From Fen-1362 sp964597035 (GTDB lineage: Bacteria; Planctomycetota; Phycisphaerae; Sedimentisphaerales; Anaerobacaceae): a DNA stretch of 35,925 nt. The position numbers were made by a program, and so were the translations under genes. Shown here piece after piece: positions 15,981-23,654 of the stretch (position 1 is the first letter of the stretch; each line of letters starts with the position of its first letter). The DNA lies in assembly GCA_964597035.1 (NCBI GenBank), contig CAZQWM010000023.1:1-35925 (forward strand), given 5' to 3'. A model generated the notes under the pieces. It was not told the DNA's origin and did no database searches. It saw only the letters and a program-made list of their open reading frames with translations.

Positions 15981-17069
15981 CTATTTCAGCTCTGCGTTTA
16001 TCCAGCCGAGCAGTTCCTTCAAATCCGTCATTGTAATATCGCCCATATGGGCAATTCGGAAGGTCTGCTCTTTCAGCTTGCCGTAACCGTTGCCGAATAT
16101 GGTGTTGTGTTTTTCCTGCACGGCTTTGATAACGTCGGCAACGGTAATGCCCTTGGTGTTCTTGACGGTTGTCAGCGTGTTGGAGGCGTATTTCTCGTCG
16201 CAGAAAAGCGCGAAATTTTCCTTCGCCCAGCTTCTTACAAAATCGCCCATTTCCTTATGCCGCTTCCAGACGTTCTCCATACCCTCCTTGAGCAGCTTGG
16301 TGCACTGGTAGTGCAGGCCCATAACGTGAGGTATGCTCGGCGTGGTGGGCGTCTGGTTCTTCTCGTTTGACTTGGCGAAGTTCTGGAAGTCGAAGTAATA
16401 GCCCCTTGAGGGAACGTTTTTGCTTTTTTCCAGCGCTCGCTGGCTTACCAGCGCGACTGTGAAACCCGGCGGCAGTGCGAATGCCTTCTGGACCGATGCA
16501 AAGGCGACGTCCCAGCCGAGCTTGTCGAAGTGAATTGGCAGACCCACCATACCACTGACGGCGTCGACGAAGACAAGAACATCGGGGTATTTCTGCTTCA
16601 TCATTTCACTTACTTCGTAGAGCGGGTTGGTTAGTCCGGTGCTTGTCTCGTTATAGACCAGCGTTACGGCTGCGTATTTGCCGGTTGCCAGCTTGGCGTC
16701 AATCATCTCGGTAGTAGTTGCCTGTCCCCATTCGACTTTAAGCTCATCGACGTTTCTTCCGCAGCTTTTTGCGACGCCGGCCCATTTATCGCTGAACGCT
16801 CCGCAGCAGCAGGCCAGTACCGTCTCATCGGACCCGACACAGTTGCGAATTGAGGCCTCCCATATTCCCGAAGCTGATGACGTGACGAGAAAAACGTTTT
16901 GCGTCGTGAAGAAGACCTTCTTAAGCATATCGACCACTTCGCCGTGAAGTTGTGCATACTCTTTCCCGCGATGTCCCAGTGTGGGCCTTGCGAGCTGCTG
17001 AAGAACGTCGTCTTTAACCAGTACCGGGCCCGGGATGAACAGCCGTGGTGGTTTGTGCCAGTCAACCAT
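15981..17069 (-). CDS. Class V aminotransferase (alanine/serine-glyoxylate type)
   Basis: The 362-residue PLP enzyme opens with PPRLFIPGPVLVKDDVLQQL and GHRGKEYAQLH, typical of alanine-glyoxylate or serine-pyruvate aminotransferases. The PLP-binding lysine is Lys195 in ASVQKAFALPPG, and the cofactor Asp lies in VFVDAVSG. Such enzymes can also act as phosphoserine aminotransferase in some anaerobes. A clear AAGGAG lies 8 bases before ATG. It follows the DUF1015 gene by 22 bases, a pairing that I associate with serine biosynthesis loci in anaerobes; this link is inference. Confidence 0.9.
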   Translation of the reverse strand: MVDWHKPPRLFIPGPVLVKDDVLQQLARPTLGHRGKEYAQLHGEVVDMLKKVFFTTQNVFLVTSSASGIWEASIRNCVGSDETVLACCCGAFSDKWAGVAKSCGRNVDELKVEWGQATTTEMIDAKLATGKYAAVTLVYNETSTGLTNPLYEVSEMMKQKYPDVLVFVDAVSGMVGLPIHFDKLGWDVAFASVQKAFALPPGFTVALVSQRALEKSKNVPSRGYYFDFQNFAKSNEKNQTPTTPSIPHVMGLHYQCTKLLKEGMENVWKRHKEMGDFVRSWAKENFALFCDEKYASNTLTTVKNTKGITVADVIKAVQEKHNTIFGNGYGKLKEQTFRIAHMGDITMTDLKELLGWINAELK

Positions 17070-17091
17070 AGAGAATACTCCTTAGAAAAAG

Positions 17092-18408
17092 TTAAATTCT
17101 GTGAATTGTTAAACCCGAGAAAACCTTCGGGTAGAAATACGTCGATTTTTGAGGCATCCTTTCGCCGTGTTCGGCCACGAGCCGTATCTGGCTTATTTTG
17201 GGCGGGTTCATAAAAAATACCACCTGCTTGGCCCCGGTATCCAGCATTTCGACTAATTCTTCCACCTTGTTGTTGCCGTCCTTTACGTATTCGACATACT
17301 TTCCGCCGGCAAGTTTGTCGTCGCCGATACCGAGCAGTTTTTCGAGGATAAGTTTTTGCAGGACGGTTACATCCAGCGTCCTCCAGGGCCGGCTCATATC
17401 GGGCGCTGCTGAATCCATAGCGGATGTATCGGCCAGCACCGCGACATAAAAGGCACTCGTCGCAGCGTAGATGCCGAAGGCGTTGTGGTCTTTCTGATGT
17501 TCGGTTTTCATCCGGGCGAGCATCTGTTTTTTGGCCGCCTGCTTGGTCTTTTCGGAGTCAAACGGGTATTCGGTAATGTTGAAATCACCCTTAAGGCCAG
17601 CGAACAACTTTGCCGGCTCGAAGTTTTCGAGTGCGCTGACAAGCCGGTGCGTCGCCAGGACAATCAGACCATCGTGGTGCGTATTGCAGAAAGCGAGCAT
17701 CTGGTATTTCGCAGCAGGATTGCCGTTTTCTTTTGCATAAAGCAATCCCGTGGTGTAGCGGTGATGGCCGTCGGCAATTATACAATTCTTGTCGCGCATC
17801 ATATCGATGATGGCGTTGAGGTCCTCTTTGCTGGTTATTGCGAACAGACGGTGATGGACGGCGTCATCGTCGAGATAATCGATGAGAGGACTCTGCTGGC
17901 TGGCTTTTTGGACTGCCCTGTCGGCGATGCCCTGCGGGTCTTCGTAAAGCATAAAGACCAGGCCGAACTGCGACTTGGTGGCTCTCGTGAGATTGAGCCG
18001 GTCGGCAATCGGCTCATCGAGGATTCGCTCGTGGGGTCGCACGATGCTGCCGAAATCCTCGAGCTTGGCCAGGGCGATGAAGGTAAGTCGCCGGAAGTCG
18101 GCGCCGCCAAGCTGGAAATCCTGAACGTATGCGTAAATGGCTTCGGCTATATCCTGCGCAAGGGCGCCTGTATCGAGCCAGCTTTTGAATAGCTCCGCCG
18201 CCTGTGTGTAATGATTATCACTATGGCTGGCTTTTGCAGCGAAGATGGGTTTTGTTATTCGGACGATGTTATACTCGCTCTTTTCGTAGAGCTGCTGTTG
18301 TTGCGCGGGGTTGATGACATCATAAGGAGGCGCAATGCATCGGCTGACGTCGCCGACGACGGCCTTGTTGAACCTGAACGCCCTGAATGGTTTGATTTCC
18401 ATTATCAC
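17092..18408 (-). CDS. DUF1015-family protein
   Basis: The 438-residue soluble protein begins IKPFRAFRFNKAVVGDVSRC followed by IAPPYDVINPAQQQQ, the standard start of DUF1015, and contains the conserved ADGHHRYTTGLLY motif. A GTG at 18408 and an ATG at 18402 are both possible starts; the latter gives the usual MEIKPF N-terminus. The family's reaction is unproven; in several lineages it neighbours serine-pathway genes, and here it precedes a class V aminotransferase by 22 bases. No signal peptide or membrane segment is present. Confidence 0.9.
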   Translation of the reverse strand: MIMEIKPFRAFRFNKAVVGDVSRCIAPPYDVINPAQQQQLYEKSEYNIVRITKPIFAAKASHSDNHYTQAAELFKSWLDTGALAQDIAEAIYAYVQDFQLGGADFRRLTFIALAKLEDFGSIVRPHERILDEPIADRLNLTRATKSQFGLVFMLYEDPQGIADRAVQKASQQSPLIDYLDDDAVHHRLFAITSKEDLNAIIDMMRDKNCIIADGHHRYTTGLLYAKENGNPAAKYQMLAFCNTHHDGLIVLATHRLVSALENFEPAKLFAGLKGDFNITEYPFDSEKTKQAAKKQMLARMKTEHQKDHNAFGIYAATSAFYVAVLADTSAMDSAAPDMSRPWRTLDVTVLQKLILEKLLGIGDDKLAGGKYVEYVKDGNNKVEELVEMLDTGAKQVVFFMNPPKISQIRLVAEHGERMPQKSTYFYPKVFSGLTIHRI

Positions 18409-18482
18409 GGGTCTTCACAATGTTAGTGACCAAAGATATAAACCACGCCAAAACTCGTGCTTGGCGGGTTTGCGAACGGGCG

Positions 18483-18512
18483 AGATTACCAGAACACGAC
18501 TCGGTTTGTCAA
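18483..18512 (-). promoter_or_regulatory. Possible promoter of the DUF1015/aminotransferase unit
   Basis: A perfect TTGACA (18512-18507) followed after 18 bases by TAATCT (18488-18483). The -35 box abuts the stop codon of the zinc-ribbon gene. The -10 box is weak. Confidence 0.3.
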
Positions 18513-18890
18513 TTACAGAGCCGCGTTACAGAGAGTTTTTTCGCTGGAGGCAACTGAGAAAGTGGCAACAGGTGCGTTTTGGTGTGGTGTGCGTGGCTGT
18601 AGCAACGGTATTTGCTTTGACTCCCGCTCACCAACGCAGACATCGGGGGTCGGTTCCCAGTCAAGAATATCGACCAGCAGATAACGCTGGACGAATCCCA
18701 GTTCTCCTTCGAATATGAGCCGGCCGCAACTCTCGCAGTTCTGGGCACGTGGGCTGCGCCCGAGTTCTGCAGCCAGTCTACCGGCGCGATTATTGATTTG
18801 CTCAATCCTCTCGCTGACCGTTTGATGCCCGTTAAGCTGTTGTCCACAGCAAGGACATCGACCTGTTAACCTTCTCCATAAGTATCGCAT
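18513..18890 (-). CDS. Small zinc-ribbon protein of unknown function
   Basis: The 125-residue protein starts MRYLWRRLTGRCPCCGQQL, giving one CxxC pair (Cys12/Cys15), and has a second CESCG about 45 residues later, so it probably binds one zinc. The rest is charged, with no membrane segment and no recognised domain. The ATG at 18890 has a strong GTGGAGGAG 5-7 bases upstream, which favours it over an ATG 13 codons earlier. The C-terminal third looks low in conservation signals, so the true end of the domain is uncertain. It may belong to the same transcript as DUF1015, 104 bases downstream. Confidence 0.55.
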   Translation of the reverse strand: MRYLWRRLTGRCPCCGQQLNGHQTVSERIEQINNRAGRLAAELGRSPRAQNCESCGRLIFEGELGFVQRYLLVDILDWEPTPDVCVGERESKQIPLLQPRTPHQNAPVATFSVASSEKTLCNAAL

Positions 18891-19057
18891 TGCCGCTCCT
18901 CCACGAACCTTCTCACGGGCAACCGACAATGACGAATTGTATGCAGCGGACTGGGAAAATCAAGCAGAAATCCTACTAATTTTAGGACTTTAACCAAAAA
19001 AGTTGCTGCCGGCGGATTCTTCAGCCAAAATCTAAGGCCTCCGGTCGGATACCGGAC

Positions 19058-19086
19058 TTGATAATGCCGGCTTCGGCAAATATGCT
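19058..19086 (+). promoter_or_regulatory. Promoter of the HAD hydrolase gene
   Basis: TTGATA (19058-19063), 17 bases, TATGCT (19081-19086). The start codon lies only 9 bases after the -10 box, so the 5' leader is 0-3 bases. Confidence 0.55.
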
Positions 19087-19095
19087 TGTGCCTTA

Positions 19096-19698
19096 ATGAC
19101 GAATATACAAGCAGTTATATTCGACTGGGGTGGCGTCTTGATAGAAGACCCGGCGCCGGGGCTGGTCAGCTATTTCGCAAAGGTGCTTGGGGTCGGCGAG
19201 GACGAGTACCGGCAATCATACAATCTTTTTATGGATGATTTTCATACCGGCCGGGTTACCGAATGGCAGTTCTGGGCGAATATGACAGGTCGCCTTCGTG
19301 TGCCAATGCCGAAATCCGATTCCTTGTGGGCCGAGGCCTTCGCCGCTGTTTACGTTCCAAGGGCCGAGCTTTTCAACTTGGCTGCTCGTCTGCGCGAAAA
19401 GGGCTGCAAAATCGCGCTGCTTTCCAATACCGAGAAACCAGCCGTCGAATTCTTCCATAAGCAAAAGTACGATGTCTTCGATGTAACGGTTTTCTCGTGC
19501 CTGGAGGGAACAAAAAAGCCCGAACCGCAAATTTACGAGATTACCCTTAACAAGCTTGGCACAACGCCTGCGAACACCCTTTTTATTGACGACCGGCACG
19601 ATTACATCGACGGTGCAAAACGGTTCGGCCTTCAGACAATTCTCTTCGAGAGCGTCGAACAGCTCAAAAAAGACCTCAACGGGTTCTTCGATATTTAA
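19096..19698 (+). CDS. HAD-superfamily (IA, YihX-like) hydrolase
   Basis: The 200-residue protein has HAD motif I in VIFDWGGVLIED (nucleophile Asp10), motif II in IALLSNTEKP, motif III Lys in GTKKPEPQIY and motif IV in FIDDRHDYIDGA. The second motif-I acid is Gly12, as in the YihX-type subfamily (DLGNV), which dephosphorylates hexose phosphates; the substrate here is not known. An alpha-helical cap lies at about 15-85. No Shine-Dalgarno site precedes the ATG. Its TAA stop overlaps the stop of the opposite-strand gene in a shared TTAA. Confidence 0.9.
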   Translation: MTNIQAVIFDWGGVLIEDPAPGLVSYFAKVLGVGEDEYRQSYNLFMDDFHTGRVTEWQFWANMTGRLRVPMPKSDSLWAEAFAAVYVPRAELFNLAARLREKGCKIALLSNTEKPAVEFFHKQKYDVFDVTVFSCLEGTKKPEPQIYEITLNKLGTTPANTLFIDDRHDYIDGAKRFGLQTILFESVEQLKKDLNGFFDI

Positions 19699-19964
19699 TC
19701 AGGCGGCTGTGGGTTGTCCCCTTTTGTCTCGGACTTGTCGCCGCCCAGCTTGGCGGAGGATTTTAATCCGAATTTCTTCATAAACCTGTCGAATGAAGCC
19801 CTTTGTTTATCGCCGAGAAACTTTTTTTCAATGAGCAGGCGGATTCCCAGTAGTTCCAGGCCGATTAGAGCAAGCCACGAGCCGGGGGTAAAAGGCGTCA
19901 ATAGTGCCGTAAGACCCAGGATTATGCAAATGATTCCGAGTGCCTTTCTGAGGATTTTCTTCAT
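19695..19964 (-). CDS. Small membrane protein (PGPGW-like)
   Basis: From the ATG at 19964 the protein has 89 residues: a basic start (MKKILRKALG), a hydrophobic hairpin (IICIILGLTALLTPFTPGSW and a second helix LALIGLELLGIRLLI) around a TPFTPGSW turn, then a charged cytoplasmic tail rich in Lys and ending DNPQPPD. The turn resembles the PGPGW membrane-protein family; the match is partial. A longer frame reaches 20138 but would run through both divergent promoters, and is rejected. A consensus promoter at 19971-19999 puts the transcript start at the ATG itself. Function unknown. Confidence 0.75.
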   Translation of the reverse strand: MKKILRKALGIICIILGLTALLTPFTPGSWLALIGLELLGIRLLIEKKFLGDKQRASFDRFMKKFGLKSSAKLGGDKSETKGDNPQPPD

Positions 19965-19970
19965 CCCACG

Positions 19971-19999
19971 ATTATAAATTCCCCGCCGGTTCCGGTCAA
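19971..19999 (-). promoter_or_regulatory. Near-consensus promoter giving a leaderless start at 19964
   Basis: TTGACC (19999-19994), 17 bases, perfect TATAAT (19976-19971) on the minus strand, then six bases to the ATG. It is back-to-back with the ASCH promoter: the two -35 boxes are 5 bases apart. Confidence 0.7.
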
Positions 20000-20004
20000 A
20001 GCTG

Positions 20005-20033
20005 TTGCCAAGCGCCAATGCTGTCACTATATA
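20005..20033 (+). promoter_or_regulatory. Promoter of the ASCH-domain gene, near-leaderless
   Basis: TTGCCA (20005-20010), 17 bases, TATATA (20028-20033). The ATG at 20043 is 9 bases beyond, so the leader is 0-3 bases. Confidence 0.6.
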
Positions 20034-20042
20034 GAAAGCAGG

Positions 20043-20477
20043 ATGAATTATCATTTGGTGATTCTGAAAAAAACGTATGTTGATGCGATAATCGAGGGAC
20101 GAAAGACCATCGAGTCCCGCTTCTATCGAACCAAACACAAATGGCTGTCGCGGATTGAAAAGGGCGACAAGCTGTTTCTAAAGGTCAGCTCCGGCCCCGT
20201 TGCGGCGACGGCGGCCGTCGAAGCGGTAAAGCAGTTCGACAATCTCACAGCCGGGCAAATCACGACCTTGAAAGATAAATACAACCGGCACATCCTCGGC
20301 GACGAGAAATACTGGCTCGAAAAGATGAATTCACGATTCGGGATTCTCGTCTGGCTAAAAGACGTGCAGCAAATCGCTCCCCGGTTTATCACCAAAGCCG
20401 ACTGGCGCGCCTGGGTCGTATTATCGCCAAAAGCCAACTTCGGTCTTCTCGACCACCACTCGGCCCCAAAGCCGTAG
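20043..20477 (+). CDS. ASCH-domain protein
   Basis: This 144-residue protein starts MNYHLVILKKTYVDAIIEGR and KTIESRFYRTKH, where GRKTIESR is the hallmark of ASCH domains (beta-barrel RNA-binding fold related to PUA). KGDKLFLKVSSGPVAATAAV continues the fold. ASCH proteins bind RNA or, in the YqfB group, deaminate modified cytidines; no assignment is made here. The C-terminus carries the WRAWVVLSPK strand. A weak AGCAGG lies just upstream, but the promoter position suggests a leader too short to use it. It is divergent from the small membrane-protein gene. Confidence 0.85.
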   Translation: MNYHLVILKKTYVDAIIEGRKTIESRFYRTKHKWLSRIEKGDKLFLKVSSGPVAATAAVEAVKQFDNLTAGQITTLKDKYNRHILGDEKYWLEKMNSRFGILVWLKDVQQIAPRFITKADWRAWVVLSPKANFGLLDHHSAPKP

Positions 20478-20590
20478 CAAATCGACACAGGTGCAATCTC
20501 CCGATACTTTAGAAGCCCGCAATAAAATTGCGTGGACAGCGTCTGTATTGGTGAAATAAGTGAAAAATATGCCATAGAAAGGAGCTTAAA

Positions 20591-21310
20591 ATGACAAGAA
20601 AAATCATAACAGCCGTTATAGCGATAGTGCTGCTGGGAACAATAGCATTATTTGCCGCCCAAAAGCCAAAGAAAGGCCCGGCTGAAAAAACCGAAAACCA
20701 GGCACAGGCCGTAACTCAGCCGAAACAACACCAGAACCTGCTCGATGAGCTAATCGCCGCCTACAAGGCCGACGACAAAGAAAAAATGGGCGAGGTTATA
20801 AAGAAGATGGAGAGCCGGAGAGAAGCAAGAAGAGAAAAACAGCAGTTGGCCGGGAATTTTAATAAATGGCATCGTCGGGCACACCGTCGCTGGACAACCA
20901 GAGGTTTTGCGCCGGCCGTTTCTGGCTGGGGCAGACACGACAGCGGACCCTGGGCAACAGCCAACTGGCAAGGCCGTAGGGGGGCCTGGGCAAATCCTGC
21001 ATTTCGACAAAGAAATGCTCAGGGACGGAATGCGCCGACCAGAGGTTTCGGGCCGATGCAGGGCTGGAGACACGGAGCCGGTGAATGTGGAAAAATGCAG
21101 GGCTATGGAGCGGGGCCTGAAGCTGGTTGGACACCGCGCTTCGGAGCCGGGATTGGAACGCAGGGCGGCTTTGAGCGGGGACCTTGGGCCGGCCAACGAA
21201 GACAGTTCCACGGCTGGGGCCCCGGCCCCGCAGGCCAGCGGTCACCCGCGCAAAGACAAAGACCTCAATGGGGCTTTGAAGCCGGACAGGACCCGGGGCC
21301 GGACTGGTAA
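20591..21310 (+). CDS. Exported Gly/Trp/Arg-rich low-complexity protein
   Basis: The 239-residue protein has a signal peptide or N-terminal anchor (MTRKIITAVIAIVLLGTIAL) and a short helical segment (HQNLLDELIAAYKADDKEKM, then EVIKKMESRREARREKQQL). From about residue 95 it is dominated by Gly, Trp, Arg, Gln and Pro (for example GPWATANWQGRRGAW, WRHGAGECGKMQGYG). The composition is strongly basic and aromatic, with no repeat of fixed length. A GAAAGGAG Shine-Dalgarno site supports the ATG, and a terminator follows at 21354-21393. No family recognised; it could bind a polyanion at the cell surface, which is only a guess. Confidence 0.75.
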   Translation: MTRKIITAVIAIVLLGTIALFAAQKPKKGPAEKTENQAQAVTQPKQHQNLLDELIAAYKADDKEKMGEVIKKMESRREARREKQQLAGNFNKWHRRAHRRWTTRGFAPAVSGWGRHDSGPWATANWQGRRGAWANPAFRQRNAQGRNAPTRGFGPMQGWRHGAGECGKMQGYGAGPEAGWTPRFGAGIGTQGGFERGPWAGQRRQFHGWGPGPAGQRSPAQRQRPQWGFEAGQDPGPDW

Positions 21311-21353
21311 AACGTATAAACGGTTTCTCCTCGATTCGCCGTTACAGGTCTTA

Positions 21354-21393
21354 CGGCTGTGTACCACGGATGGGCACACAGCCGATTTTTTTT
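21354..21393 (+). terminator. Terminator of the Gly/Trp/Arg-rich protein gene
   Basis: CGGCTGTGT (21354-21362) pairs with ACACAGCCG (21376-21384), a perfect 9-bp stem followed by TTTTTTTT. Confidence 0.88.
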
Positions 21394-21397
21394 GCAA

Positions 21398-21426
21398 TTG
21401 TATTTTCGACCAACCTGTGGTATAAT
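21398..21426 (+). promoter_or_regulatory. Promoter of the GLUG-repeat protein gene
   Basis: TTGTAT (21398-21403), 17 bases, perfect TATAAT (21421-21426), immediately after the upstream terminator. The leader is about 96 bases. Confidence 0.65.
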
Positions 21427-21528
21427 AATCCCCGGTTTTGGAGGTATAGTTGTAACATTTGTCCGTCTTTGCTATGGTGGCGGAAAAGAGAAGTAAAGGT
21501 TATTAGTTTCAGGAAGAGGGACATACCT

Positions 21529-22716
21529 ATGAAACGCGTAATTTTTGCACTTATGATTATCCGGGCTGTTTCAATTCCCGCAGTTGCCAAATACTCCGGC
21601 GGCTCAGGAGAGCCGAATAATCCATACCAAATCGCTGACGTCAATGACCTGTTGACCCTCGCAGCCGATGCCAATGACTACAATAAATGTTTCATCCTAA
21701 CGGCGAATATCAATCTTACCGGCCAGACTTTCACCCAGGCCCCCATTGCCCCGGATACAATTATAGATTACGAGCAGAGTTTTGATGGTGCATCATTTAC
21801 CGGCATTTTTGATGGTAGCAGCCATATAATATCAAACCTGGCCGTTAGCGCCTCGGAAAAAGATTACATTGGTTTGTTTGGATGTTTGGGCGCAGGAGGC
21901 CAGATCAAAAATTTGGGCGTAGTGAACGCAATTATAAATGGCAAAAACCGCATTGGCAGTCTGGTGGGATTTAACTGTGGTACTATTAGCGAAAGTTATG
22001 TAACCGGGTCAGTTCGCGGACATTACACTAATTATTATATCGGAGGGCTATGCGGAATTAATTCCAGCACGGGCTCAATCATATCTTGCTACTCCACAAG
22101 TACTGTTAGAGACTGCCATGAAGATGCAGGGGGGCTGGTAGGATCAAATTCTGGAATAATCAGCAGTTGTTACGCGACAGGGTCGGTTAGGGGAGATTGG
22201 GAGGTTGGAGGGTTGGTGGGAACTGATTACATCACTGGCACAATCACTATGTGCTATGCGACTGGCAGGGTCACTGCTAATCTTGGTTGGGCAGGTGGGC
22301 TATGTGGGATAGTATATTCAGAATCAATCATAACTGACTGCTTCTGGGACATACAAACGAGCGGGCAAACAACGACTGCTGGCCCGTTCGGGACAGGCAA
22401 AACCACTGCGGAGATGAAAACGAAAAGCACATTTACAGATGCCGGCTGGGACTTTGTCTGGGAAACCGTCAACGGGCCGAACGATATATGGGCGATTTGC
22501 GAAGGATTAAGTTATCCGAAGCTCGCCTGGCAGTTTATTGTCGGCGATTCTGATAATGACAAGGGCGTTGATTTTACCGATTTCGCCCTGATGGGCGACA
22601 AATGGTTGCAGGCCGATTCGACGCTCTACTGCGGCGGAACTGATGCGACCGGCGACGAATGGGTCGATTTGGATGACCTTGATGCGCTTGTCGAAAACTG
22701 GCTGCTTGACCTATAA
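21529..22716 (+). CDS. Exported GLUG-repeat protein with dockerin-like C-terminal tail
   Basis: From the ATG at 21529 the protein is 395 residues. A signal peptide (MKRVIFALMIIRAVSIPAVA) is followed by YSGGSGEPNNPYQIADVNDL, a typical start of planctomycete GLUG proteins. Several GLUG-type repeats follow (GGLCGINSSTGSIISCYS, GGLVGSNSGIISSCYATG, GGLVGTDYITGTITMCYATG), building a beta-solenoid. FWDIQTSGQTTTAGPFGTGK closes the repeats. The tail has two calcium-loop-like segments, GDSDNDKGVDFTDFALMGDK and TGDEWVDLDDLDALVENW, resembling dockerin type I halves. An in-frame extension to 21370 runs through the promoter and is rejected. Shine-Dalgarno AAGAGGG supports this start. Probable surface or secreted adhesive protein. 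Confidence 0.87.
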   Translation: MKRVIFALMIIRAVSIPAVAKYSGGSGEPNNPYQIADVNDLLTLAADANDYNKCFILTANINLTGQTFTQAPIAPDTIIDYEQSFDGASFTGIFDGSSHIISNLAVSASEKDYIGLFGCLGAGGQIKNLGVVNAIINGKNRIGSLVGFNCGTISESYVTGSVRGHYTNYYIGGLCGINSSTGSIISCYSTSTVRDCHEDAGGLVGSNSGIISSCYATGSVRGDWEVGGLVGTDYITGTITMCYATGRVTANLGWAGGLCGIVYSESIITDCFWDIQTSGQTTTAGPFGTGKTTAEMKTKSTFTDAGWDFVWETVNGPNDIWAICEGLSYPKLAWQFIVGDSDNDKGVDFTDFALMGDKWLQADSTLYCGGTDATGDEWVDLDDLDALVENWLLDL

Positions 22717-22745
22717 ATTTTCAATTTATGATTTTCTCTTTTTGA
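22713..22745 (+). terminator. AT-rich terminator of the GLUG-repeat protein gene
   Basis: ATAAATT-ttc-AATTTAT, a 7-bp stem that includes the stop codon, followed by GATTTTCTCTTTTT. Confidence 0.5.
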
Positions 22746-22811
22746 TTGTGCCTAAGCTAATCAGACAAGACCGGTGATGGGTAAATATAAAATATCAAAT
22801 AGAAAATGATT

Positions 22812-23360
22812 TTACCGCCAGTCGTTGGGGTAGAAGATTTTTGCCGGGCCGACGTTGAACTCTCTTGCCAGCGCTTCAACCAGCGCCTCGGCCCTTTTAA
22901 TCTGTGAATTGGTTGAGCGGGCGTTCCTGCCGTCGGCGACAAGGCAGACTCGAATCGCCTTCGTCGAGCCGTACCAGGTATGGTCCGGCACGGCTGACCA
23001 TTGTCTTTGCCACCGTTCGGTGGCTTGGATTTGACCGTCGCCGCCGCCTAAGCCGTTACAGACGACGAAGTGGCAGTTGATATCATCGCAGTTTGCCAGC
23101 CCGCTTAGCGAAGCTAATTGCTCGATATTGCCGGCCTTTGTGCCGCTGTAATAGACCTCGATGTATTCCCATCGTGCCGGGGCCGCGGCCACGCGGGACT
23201 TGACTGTCTGCCCAACAGGGTCGAGCCGGTAGTATGTCGAAAGGCAAAACGGGCCCGCTGAGGGTGGATTGTTGCCGAGGGCCATCAGGACAACGGCGCC
23301 CGCCGTCATTGATGTCAGAAGAACTACAAGAACTTTTGCCACTCTCGGCTGGTTCGACAT
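22812..23360 (-). CDS. Amidase_2/PGRP-fold protein lacking zinc ligands (probable pseudoenzyme)
   Basis: The 182-residue protein has one N-terminal membrane anchor (VLVVLLTSMTAGAVVLMALG) and then an N-acetylmuramoyl-L-alanine amidase-like domain. WEYIEVYYSGTKAG aligns with the usual IVxHHSAT motif but has Tyr70-Tyr71 where the zinc-binding His sits. CHFVVCNGLGGGDGQIQ matches the HFVIGNG strand, and TKAIRVCLVAD matches SIGVCLVGG of T7 lysozyme. The C-terminal His and Cys/Asp ligands also appear absent: the chain ends GPAKIFYPNDWR. A peptidoglycan-binding role without hydrolysis is inferred. It stands alone, opposite in strand to its neighbours. Confidence 0.7.
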   Translation of the reverse strand: MSNQPRVAKVLVVLLTSMTAGAVVLMALGNNPPSAGPFCLSTYYRLDPVGQTVKSRVAAAPARWEYIEVYYSGTKAGNIEQLASLSGLANCDDINCHFVVCNGLGGGDGQIQATERWQRQWSAVPDHTWYGSTKAIRVCLVADGRNARSTNSQIKRAEALVEALAREFNVGPAKIFYPNDWR

Positions 23361-23535
23361 ATTGCTTTCAGTGCCCCTGAACTCTGAAATTCCCGGCCTG
23401 CGAAATACAGCCGGTTACATTAAGAATTCATCGGCACAGGCTATTCTTTCGCTGTAGATTTTGTGCGCGGATTTTCAAATTATTGAGATGCTCGCCATTT
23501 CATAAAGCCCTCCAGGTGTCGGTGCCGGAAAACAC

Positions 23536-23564
23536 TTGACTCGAAGGGCTGGGCCTGTTAGAAA
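23536..23564 (+). promoter_or_regulatory. Predicted promoter of the DUF4954 gene
   Basis: TTGACT (23536-23541), 17 bases, TAGAAA (23559-23564). The leader of about 84 bases includes a GC-rich hairpin around GCGCCGGC...GGCGC (23576-23601). Confidence 0.4.
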
Positions 23565-23654
23565 TCCCCAGCAGTGCGCCGGCCATACGCCGGCAGGCGC
23601 GTATCGCTGACAATGTCGGCGTCGAGAAAGTCCAATAAAACAGGAGAGGCGAAA

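Noticed and set aside
17485..18192. 235-codon plus-strand frame opposite the DUF1015 gene
   Set aside because: Antisense shadow of a well-conserved gene, with low-complexity composition.
1747..18992. Shared 13-mer TTTTAGGACTTTA at 1747-1759 and 18980-18992
   Set aside because: AT-rich and found only twice with different contexts; consistent with chance.
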